A stretch of DNA of 64,000 bases from Toxonevra muliebris (Eukaryota; Arthropoda; Insecta; Diptera; Pallopteridae): positions 19,929,224-19,993,223 of the forward strand of contig OY829330.1 in the NCBI GenBank assembly GCA_963691655.1, in the 5' to 3' direction. The position numbers and the translations under genes were made by a program. Below the pieces are notes generated by a model. That model was not told where the DNA came from. It saw nothing but the letters and a program-made list of their open reading frames with translations, and did no database searches. Position 1 is the stretch's first letter, and each line of letters begins with the position of its first letter. Positions 56,501 through 64,000 of the stretch are shown piece after piece.

Positions 56501-57673
56501 ACCAATATTGTGACATGTAGTGTAAGCAGCGATTGGTGTGTTCCATAGTTCAAACAGGGTTATTAAATCTGCGCCTAGCAAGTTTAAATTTGATGAAACC
56601 GAAATTACTGCTTGCATCTGCCTTCCTTTTATTTTTAAATTTGCATCGAATTCGCCCATGATGTGAATTTTATTCGCGGAAGCATCTCGCGGTGTGTGAT
56701 GTGGTATCCGTAACGATGGCTTACCGATGTTACTCCAGTTGTGTTCCGAAATAATGGTAATCTCTGAGCCGGTATCGTGTTGCATCTTCATTGTTGTATT
56801 ATTGATACGCACTGACACGAAACGTCGGTTTTTATGAACATTGTCGCACATAGTATATACGCTTTTAATCATAGATCGCGCTTTCCTTACTTTCTTTTTT
56901 TTATTGGATGATATGGAGGATGCTGGCTGTTTGCGTTCCGAAAAACATACGCAATATCCTTCTTTGTGACCCATTCTGCCACACTGCGTACACTTATGAC
57001 TCGTAAAGTTGCAGTCACGTACGAAGTGCATACATCCACATTGCCAGCAAGGTCTGTTTGGTAGACCTGACGGTTTTGTGTTGGCTCCGGATGGCTTGTT
57101 TTTTATATTAATAGCTTGAACTTTTGTTTGGTTTTGTTCCAATACAGTCGCATCCTGTTTAAGGTTTCGAATCCGTTGTATTTCAGTTTCCATGTCGAGC
57201 ATACTTAAAAGTCTGGCACGAATGTCTTCATCCCGTGGAGCTTGCATTCCATGGACGAACATCAAACATTTAAAATTATCAACGGTGCATTTGTCTATCA
57301 TAAAACTTTCACAGTTACGATTAACGTTTGCTGCATAACCTACAATGTCTTCATTTTCTCTGCGCACATTTTGCATGCATTTGATTCGAACACTGAATTG
57401 AGATTCCTTTTTTCCAAATAATTTATTAAAGGTTGCTATGGTATTTGCGAACGTGACGTCCCTTGGTTGCGATGGTAAGATGTAGTCCCTGTACCTGTCG
57501 AACACGCTAGTGCTTACTTTACGTAAAAGCAGACGCACTTTTGATGCATCGTCAAGCTGTACCGCTTCACTTTGGAATACATCTTCATAACGTGCAAACC
57601 ATCTCGCAAAAGTTTGGTTATCCTCCGGGTCGTACACGAATTCTCGTACACCTTTTGCTAACACATCCAACAA
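53522..57673 (-). pseudogene. Gag-Pol polyprotein with three in-frame stop codons
   Basis: The single frame starts at 57673. Capsid-like gag covers residues 1-200. Zinc knuckles lie at about 209-221 (CWQCGCMHFVRDC) and 228-241 (CTQCGRMGHKEGYC), and the protease DTGS at 300-303. RT is at about 430-620 with DLNNAY and FLDD (583-586, F in place of the usual Y). RNase H is at about 690-800 with AADASN. After stops TAG 54932-54934 and TGA 54737-54739 comes integrase with DIAGP, SDNGTQF and the ERF glutamate. A third stop TAG is at 54101-54103. A basic tail with KRRRRSPVW follows. There are no frameshifts. It replicates the element through RNA and integrates it. I record the breaks and do not restore them. 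Confidence 0.9.
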
Positions 57674-57823
57674 AGCTTCTGTGCCACCTACTGTACTTGG
57701 TGCTGGTGAAGTATTAGTAACTATATTCGATAAAGTTGCTGTTGTCTCGCAAAGAGAGTTCCAACCACTTTTGCAGAGAAGTCATCCGAAATTATAAAAA
57801 TAAATTATTTGCCTCGTCGCCAC

Positions 57824-57950
57824 TGTTGTGCTTTATAGCCGTACCTTAATCGCGTATCCCCTTGTACGTTTACAATGCTAATGAAGCTCGAATATGGATA
57901 ACAGTTATAACATTACATTTTCTTACAATCTTGGCTCAGGGTTGCCAACA
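57824..57950 (-). repeat. 5' LTR
   Basis: It is nearly identical to 53423-53549. On the minus strand it starts TGTTGGCAACCCTGAGCC and ends CACAACA. The following GTGGCGACGAGG (57823 downwards) is in the primer-binding site position. Confidence 0.92.
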
Positions 57951-58047
57951 GAAATATAAAATTGTTAAATAACAAACAAATTTGGAAAAAAAACAATTTA
58001 ACTGAAATTATATTGTTATATTAAATATACCACAAACAAAATATGAC

Positions 58048-59925
58048 ATGGGAATATTAGAAAAAGCAATAGAGCACAAAAAGAATTTTTCTAAATCATA
58101 TAAATGCTTGAACAAAAATATCCTAATAAGAAAACACACTGTTTTAAAACACTTTTCAATATTACAAGACAATATAGAGGCTAGAAGAGCTATTGCGAAT
58201 GAACATGAAACTGAATTCACTAGTAAGCAAAATGACATTATTTCACAAATCCTTTTGGATACTCGAGAAAAGTTACTAAAAATGTTTAACAAACTCAATA
58301 TAGAATACGAACTTCCAAGCTCAGTTAAAATTCCAATAGCTATAAATATTGACAAGTTAGAAGACAGCTTAGCTGAGTATTATTCAGATCAAGAAGAAGA
58401 GAATAATTGGTCCAACTTTTCTTTCAATTCAGTAGAATCCGATAAAACCTTAAAATCTATTTTTACATCAACTGACAGTAACATTGAACAAACCGTAGTA
58501 GAATTTCTCAACAATGTCCTAAACTGCTTCCGGAATTCGATGGTAAGCCGGAGAATTTGCAAAGCTTTCTCGATGCATTAAATTTGGTTCAATTAATTAA
58601 AGAGACACACGAGACAGTGGTGGTAAATTTAGTGACAACAAAATTAAAAGAGCTGCTAGAAATTTAGTTAGTAGCGAATCAACAATAGAACAGATAATAG
58701 CGAAATTAAAACTCTCAATCAAGGGTGAGTCCGTAGAGGTACTTACTGCAAAAATCCTAAATATTAAACAACAGGGTAAACCAGCTACTAGTTATATTAA
58801 AGAGGTGGAAGATCTTACAAAATTGCTAGAAAACGCTTACATTAGTGACGGTTTAAACGTAGAATTAGCAACGAAGTACCCAACCCAAACTGCAGTCAAA
58901 GCTATTTCCAAAAACTGCAGTCATGAGAGAGTTAAATTAGTAATGGAAGCCGGCACATTAACAAATATGACTGATACCGTATCCAAGTTTGTAAGCAGTT
59001 GCACTAAGGCAACTGGTCAGAGTAATCCGATCATATATTTCAAACAGCGCCCCAATAATAACAAACGCGGACGGTATGGTTCTAGTAATCGCGGCTACAA
59101 TCATGGAATTTAAATCTCAGCATATTTGTTAAAATATATGAACCAATCGGAAATAAAACCATAACTATTTTGGTCGACACAGGAGCCGAAATTTCATTAT
59201 TCAAAAATGTAGAATTTTTTTGAAATTACTCTCTAGATATAGAAGATACTTCAGAGCTCAGTGGTATTGGTCATGGAACAAATCGATCCTTGGGGTCAAC
59301 TTTTTTAGATCTATAAGTAGAAAACATAATAATTCCACATAAATACCAAAAAGTGGATGCAAATTTTCTAATACCATGCGATGGCATTTGGGGTATTGAC
59401 TTCATGAAATCAATCAATTGTATTTTAGATTTCTGTAACGATTTACTAATTTTAAAACCAAGTAATTACAGGGATGTAGGTTTACCAATACATACTGGTT
59501 ATACAAATGACACACTGATAGTACCAGCAAGATCAGAAGTAATACGGAAAATCTCAATTGATACCACGGAAGAGGAAATTTTAATCCCAAATCAGGAAAT
59601 ACATCCTGGCATTGTAATAGCCAATACTATAGCCAATATAAAAAGCCCATTAGTCCGTATACTAAATACTACTTCTTGTGATGTCACTTTGCATAACCCA
59701 AAAATTAAAACCGAAAAACTTTCAGATTACCATGTAGCCCAGCAGACAAACAATTCTTGTGGAGCAACTGAAATTTTAAAAAGACTTTCTACAAATTTCC
59801 CAAATGAGCATAAAAAGAGATTATTTACACTTTGTTCGGAGTTCAGCGATATTTTTGGATTGGAGTCAGCAACAATTACCACAAACAATTATTACAAACT
59901 GTTTGGGAACAGTTTCTTAATTTAA
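58048..59925 (+). pseudogene. Gypsy-type (errantivirus-like) gag and protease remnant
   Basis: Gag starts at 58048 (MGILEKAIEHKKNFSK) and is open to 58581, but the reading moves to another frame near 58535 (PEFDGKPENLQSFLDALNLV). A third segment runs to 59113 and ends in a basic RNA-binding tail with KQRPNNNKRGRYG and no zinc knuckle. A protease follows, with VDTGAEISLF near 59170 and stops near 59219 and 59313. A pol leader continues to 59925. RT and everything after are missing, cut off by the BEL/Pao element. The LTR element at 53423-57950 sits in its 5' region. Confidence 0.75.
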
Positions 59926-59955
59926 TTTTAAATATAAAATATTGTCTGATAATAA

Positions 59956-60160
59956 TGTCACGCACTGTATGTACTGGTATTTTCGGAATTACTCTTTCTC
60001 TTGAAGTTGTATAATTCTCACCTTGCTGTAAAACATTTTTTGTATTGTAAACTGTTGATATAATTACGCTACATGTTCATATGTACTTTGTTTTAATAAA
60101 ATTAGTGTGAAAGAAACTGCAAACGAATGAAGAGTTTCATTTTCGTTGCATTCTTCGACA
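59956..60160 (+). repeat. Putative 5' LTR of BEL/Pao element
   Basis: It starts TGTCACGCAC and ends TTCGACA. The sequence TGGTCCTTCGAGAAGCCGGA at 60167-60186 is in the position of, and resembles, the primer-binding site of BEL-type elements. The start could instead be TGTCTGATAA at 59943. The 3' LTR lies beyond the window, so the limits cannot be confirmed. Confidence 0.45.
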
Positions 60161-60313
60161 TTAGAATGGTCCTTCGAGAAGCCGGATGCCAGGTTTAAAA
60201 TCATCAATTCGCAACTTAATATTCGGTTTAAATAATTTAAACACTCAAATTTAAACACATATTAAACAATTCGATCGGGCGCTCATTAAATTCGTGATAA
60301 AATAATTAGTTAA
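60161..60313 (+). promoter_or_regulatory. Primer-binding site and leader of BEL/Pao element
   Basis: TGGTCCTTCGAG at 60167-60178 is a plausible minus-strand primer-binding site, six bases after the putative LTR end. The rest is an AT-rich leader before the gag ATG. Confidence 0.5.
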
Positions 60314-63300
60314 ATGGACGAAGAAATGAACATTTTGGTGCAGTTTAGGGGTCGTTTGAAAGGCTCTATAACACTTGCACTAGTTTATGCTGAGAACCCC
60401 CCTGATGACTGTACATTAGAACTAGTGGGAACGCGGCTAGAACGGTTAAATGAAGTGTGGAGTGAGTTCGTAAGTTCCGCAAAGGATATGGATATGTTTC
60501 GTAACTGTGCGGAGTACACGGACCCTGATGTTGATTTTGGTACTTATGAAGAAAAATTTCTATCAGCGCGTGGCCGTCTTCACACGTTGAAACAAAACCT
60601 AACCCCACTAAATGAAAATCATAACCACGAGGAAGCGATTTCTAGGTTAGCTGACCAGCAAGCTACGTTTCTACAACAGTTGTCCAAAAATCCAAGCTCG
60701 GGCACCACATATATTCGAAACGATTTACCCTCGATTAACATCCAGCCATTTACGGGATTTTACAAAGATTGGCCGTCCTTTAAGGACTTATTCGTTAGCT
60801 CGATTGATTCCAAACCTGGATTATCCAATACGCAAAAATTCCACTACCTCAAATCACTCCTACGAAACGATGCTGCAAATTTGATTAGGCATATACCTAT
60901 TACAGACGCTGCGTACACCACTGCATGGATCCGTCTAAACGATCGTTTTGATCGGCCGCGGCAAATTGTCAACTCGTTTATTGAATCATTCATTAATTTA
61001 CCTGCAACATCGACGGAAAATGTTGCTACATTGAGGACAATATCTGACGGGGCGAATGAGGTTGTGCGTGGTATGGAAGCAATTGATCACAGCGAGAGAG
61101 ACTGTTGGCTAATTTATTTGTTACTAGAAAAACTGGATATGGTCACTCGTCGCAAATGGATTGAAGATAGTCGATGTAACCCTATGCCGACGATAGCAGA
61201 CTTTCTGCAGTTCTTGGACTCGCGGTGCGAGGAAATGGAATTGGCACAATGTGAAACAAGCCGTTCCAAATGTGCTAACGTAAAACAGAACAACTCAGCT
61301 CGATCATTGTTGGCGTCTGAAAGCTCTGCCCAAAAATGTCTAAAATGTAATGTATCAGATCATACCATAGCAAAATGTCCAAGATTTTTGGCATTATCCA
61401 TTGACAATCGTCGTTCTTTCGTCAAAGAAAAATCAATGTGTTTTAACTGTCTTAAAACAGGACATACTTCATACTCGTGTAACTCGAAATTTCGTTGTAG
61501 GGAATGCCATAAGCGTCACCACACTCTAGTGCATTCATCGCTGGTTAGTTCATTGACTCCACCACAGTTGTCTACGCCAGATAACACTGTCACATCATCT
61601 AAAGTCGCTCCTCCTGGCACACCTTGGTCTACCACCGCTCACATTGTTCGTCCAGTCTTTTCGTGCACTTCTTCTCAACTGGAAAATTCTCAAGCGGAAG
61701 CCACTTTGATTAGTCAGAGGCGCAGCACTTTCATTCTTCCTACAGCCAGGGTTAATGTTCGTAACGTTCAGGGGGGATACATCACTTGTCGAGTGCTACT
61801 TGATAGCGCATCGGAATTATCGTACATCACAGAAAGCTGTGTTCAGGCCCTTGGTCTTCCCCGTTCTCATTCACGTGTCACGGTCTCAGGTATTTCATCG
61901 GTAAAGGCGGAGAGTACACGCGGACGCTGTGCACTCCACATACAATCAAAAACCAATGAGCACACACTTAATGTTTGTACTCACATTTTGAGTAATATTA
62001 CATCGCCACTTCCTAGCTCTACCATCAACATTTCTACAACTCAGCAACTTCAGAATCTACCGCTCGCAGATCCGTTATATAATGTATCGTCACCTATTGA
62101 TATTTTGTTGGGAACACAAGATATTTGGAACGTTTTCACCTTGAATAGAATATTCGATTCATATGGCAACACCATTGCAGTCTCTTCAATTTTTGGATGG
62201 GTTGTCACCGCTATTCCATTGATCGAAAGGCAAAACGCACTATCATTTTTAGCAATACCAGACATTGATCGCTCCCTCCGAAGATTCTGGGAAATTGAGG
62301 AACCTAGTTCACCAACTATTACGGATCCCGACAACGACGTTGTTGAGCAGCACTTTGTACGCACTCATACACGACATATCGATGGCAAATACATAGTGCA
62401 TTTACCGTTTAAGGAACAAGACGTAAGGTTTGGAGACACATTTAAAGGCGCTCTCTCACGGTTCACCTCTGTGGAGCGACGATTGAGGAAGGATGCGAAT
62501 TTGCATAAACAATACACCGCTTTTATACGTGAGTATATTCAACTAAGTCATATGCGCGAACTCTATCCACATGAAATTGAAGTAGCTGATGGTAAGGTAT
62601 TTTATATGCCACATCACCCTGTACTGGGAGAAAAACTGCGCGTCGTTTTCGACGGCTCATTTACAGATGAATTCGGCAGGTCTCTCAACAGCTGTTTGCA
62701 TATTGGTCCCAGTATTCAGCGAAACTTATTTGCAGTATGCCTGAGATTTCGCCTACATCGTGTAGTTTTTGCAGCAGACATTGTGAAAATGTTCCGACAG
62801 ATTTGGGTGACCGAGTCGCAGCGGAATTATCAACGAATAATTTGGAGAGAAAACCCTGGGGATCCAATAAAACATTTTCAACTCTGCACCGTCACATATG
62901 GTACTTCATGCGCCCCATTCCTATCTGTAAGAGTGTTAGAACAACTAGCGAATGATTATAGAGACACGTATCCTCTCGCTTCAAGGATTCTTCATGACGA
63001 TTTTTACGTAGATGACGTATTAACTGGGGCCTCAACAGAAGAGGAGTTGCTCGAAATACGAAACCAGTTAATTGCGTTGTTAAGTGCTGGTGGATTAGAG
63101 TTGCGAAAATGGGTATCCAATTGCGAAGGTGTAATAGCAAACATGCACGAAGATCAAGATGAAGGATTTTTGAAAAGCACTGGAGGAAATATAACCAAAG
63201 TTCTCGGTTTGCATTGGAAACCCTATCAAGACGTACTCGCGTACAATATTTCTTTAGAAACCAAACCTAATATCACTAAACGCCAGGTATTGTCGGATGT

Positions 63301-64000
63301 TTCAAGCATTTTTGATCCGTTAGGATTACTTGCACCTGTAGTTATTCAATTTAAAATATTATTCCAAGAGTTGTGGTTGTACAATTTGAATTGGGATGAT
63401 GTTCTTCCCGAAAAGCTCGCACAATGGTGGATTAAAATTCGTAGCGATGTATCAAACATCAAGCATTTATCAATACCACGTTTCGTCGAGAATTCTACTA
63501 CTTCGATTGAGCTACACGGGTTTTCTGACGCGTCAACTAAAGCTTACGCAGCCGTTGTCTATTGTCGTGCTAAAGATGTGAATGGCATTATACACGTTTC
63601 ACCAATTGGCGCTAAGACTCGTGTTGCCCCCCTAAAGCAAATATCACTGCCGCGCATGGAATTGTGTGGCGCGCTGTTGCTGACTAGACTGATCGCATCC
63701 ATTAAGCAATCATTAACACACACATCAATTACAGTCAATGCTTGGTGTGATTCAACAGTGGTACTATCGTGGCTGTCTCACCCACCAGCTAAATTGAAAA
63801 CCTTTATTGCAAACCGAACCGCTGAAATTCTCGACACCTTGCCGCGCAACGTGTGGCATCATGTCATATCTAAGGAAAATCCTGCAGATTGTGCATCGAG
63901 AGGAATGATGGCTGCAGAATTACTCAACTTTAATCTATGGTGGAAGGGTCCTCAGTGGTTAGCTAAGGAAGAGGAATATCAAAATATGCTTATTGCAGGT
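60314..64000 (+). CDS. BEL/Pao Gag-Pol polyprotein, intact as far as visible
   Basis: The frame from ATG 60314 is open for 1229 codons to the window edge. Gag has a capsid-like region (about residues 120-330) with FTGFYKDWPSFKDLF, and three zinc fingers: C342-x2-C-x4-H-x4-C, C376-x2-C-x4-H-x4-C, and C395-x2-C-x3-H-x4-H. The protease has LLDSASE (Asp497), a BEL-style DSA in place of DTG. RT includes LRVVFDGS, AADIVKMFRQI and the catalytic YVDD (898-901). RNase H has GFSDAS, MELCGALL and WCDSTVVLSWL. Integrase would follow outside the window. No stop or frameshift is seen, unlike every other element here, so the copy may be young or active. Confidence 0.93.
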   Translation, partial: MDEEMNILVQFRGRLKGSITLALVYAENPPDDCTLELVGTRLERLNEVWSEFVSSAKDMDMFRNCAEYTDPDVDFGTYEEKFLSARGRLHTLKQNLTPLNENHNHEEAISRLADQQATFLQQLSKNPSSGTTYIRNDLPSINIQPFTGFYKDWPSFKDLFVSSIDSKPGLSNTQKFHYLKSLLRNDAANLIRHIPITDAAYTTAWIRLNDRFDRPRQIVNSFIESFINLPATSTENVATLRTISDGANEVVRGMEAIDHSERDCWLIYLLLEKLDMVTRRKWIEDSRCNPMPTIADFLQFLDSRCEEMELAQCETSRSKCANVKQNNSARSLLASESSAQKCLKCNVSDHTIAKCPRFLALSIDNRRSFVKEKSMCFNCLKTGHTSYSCNSKFRCRECHKRHHTLVHSSLVSSLTPPQLSTPDNTVTSSKVAPPGTPWSTTAHIVRPVFSCTSSQLENSQAEATLISQRRSTFILPTARVNVRNVQGGYITCRVLLDSASELSYITESCVQALGLPRSHSRVTVSGISSVKAESTRGRCALHIQSKTNEHTLNVCTHILSNITSPLPSSTINISTTQQLQNLPLADPLYNVSSPIDILLGTQDIWNVFTLNRIFDSYGNTIAVSSIFGWVVTAIPLIERQNALSFLAIPDIDRSLRRFWEIEEPSSPTITDPDNDVVEQHFVRTHTRHIDGKYIVHLPFKEQDVRFGDTFKGALSRFTSVERRLRKDANLHKQYTAFIREYIQLSHMRELYPHEIEVADGKVFYMPHHPVLGEKLRVVFDGSFTDEFGRSLNSCLHIGPSIQRNLFAVCLRFRLHRVVFAADIVKMFRQIWVTESQRNYQRIIWRENPGDPIKHFQLCTVTYGTSCAPFLSVRVLEQLANDYRDTYPLASRILHDDFYVDDVLTGASTEEELLEIRNQLIALLSAGGLELRKWVSNCEGVIANMHEDQDEGFLKSTGGNITKVLGLHWKPYQDVLAYNISLETKPNITKRQVLSDVSSIFDPLGLLAPVVIQFKILFQELWLYNLNWDDVLPEKLAQWWIKIRSDVSNIKHLSIPRFVENSTTSIELHGFSDASTKAYAAVVYCRAKDVNGIIHVSPIGAKTRVAPLKQISLPRMELCGALLLTRLIASIKQSLTHTSITVNAWCDSTVVLSWLSHPPAKLKTFIANRTAEILDTLPRNVWHHVISKENPADCASRGMMAAELLNFNLWWKGPQWLAKEEEYQNMLIAG

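Larger units (their letters stand above)
53423..57950 (-). mobile_element. Complete Ty3/gypsy-type LTR retrotransposon with 127-bp LTRs
   Basis: LTRs of 127 bp at 57824-57950 (5' on the minus strand) and 53423-53549 (3') differ at only two visible positions. They begin TGTTGG and end CAACA. GAAAT flanks the element at 53418-53422 and 57951-57955. The 4.5-kb element has one gag-pol frame broken only by three stop codons. Two differences in 127 bp and few lesions suggest a fairly recent insertion. Very short LTRs and the gag zinc fingers recall the CsRn1/K02A2.6-like group, but the clade is an inference. Confidence 0.92.

Overview
The window looks like repeat-rich intergenic or heterochromatic DNA from a higher dipteran fly. 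It is strongly AT-rich, and its mix of element families fits Diptera: a P element with a THAP-type transposase, LOA-type LINEs with RNase H, short-LTR Ty3/gypsy elements, BEL/Pao, hAT elements and foldback-like elements. A tephritid or calyptrate fly is my guess; the sequence does not settle it. I see no intact host gene, no rRNA gene, no CRISPR array and no convincing functional tRNA. Almost everything that can be recognised is a transposable element, and most are inserted into one another. Element boundaries were read by eye from target site duplications (TSDs), terminal inverted repeats (TIRs) and interrupted reading frames.

Layout. 2-4008: a non-coding element with TIRs of about 640 bp. 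4428-5714: six copies of GACTGTTACGTTAC around a decayed coding fragment. 7355-10590: a LINE on the minus strand, split by a 693-bp MITE flanked by TTAG. 11344-26923: a four-level nest. A hAT-type element (TSD GGTGTGAC) contains a minus-strand Helitron (11849-26381). The Helitron contains a P element (13399-24985, TSD ATATTATC), and the P element contains a full-length LOA-type LINE (13907-19759, TSD AGCTTTTGGTA) that interrupts the transposase gene. 27505-29650: a tRNA-derived SINE and a LINE fragment split by a 1.4-kb hAT-like element (TSD ATCTAGAT). 30490-35360: a decayed Ty3/gypsy element whose reverse transcriptase region is split by a LINE. 35578-38830: a decayed transposase that may be RAG1/Transib-like. 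40083-41536: a hAT-like element (TSD ATGTATAC) holding a second copy of the 11.3-26.9 kb hAT family. 42151-52737: a 10.6-kb foldback-like composite (TSD CAGTTTTGC). Its arms are tandem units of about 320 bp, and two arm sets flank a 5' LINE fragment. 53423-57950: a complete LTR element with 127-bp LTRs and TSD GAAAT, whose gag-pol frame is broken only by three stop codons. It sits in a gypsy-type gag/protease remnant (58048-59925). 59956-64000: a BEL/Pao element with an uninterrupted reading frame of 1229 codons that runs off the window.

How the parts relate. The LOA-type LINE in the P element, the SINE at 27.5 kb and the 5' LINE fragment inside the foldback composite are related: the SINE shares a 21-bp 3' segment with the LINE, and the foldback holds a second copy of its 5' half. 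The second hAT copy at 40.9 kb acts as a near-empty site that supports the Helitron boundaries. The most unusual structure is the foldback composite. At least eight of its repeat units contain a segment of exactly 99 bp, bounded by a good 3' splice-site sequence and a 5' splice-site-like sequence. The BEL/Pao element is the only one whose visible coding sequence is undamaged.
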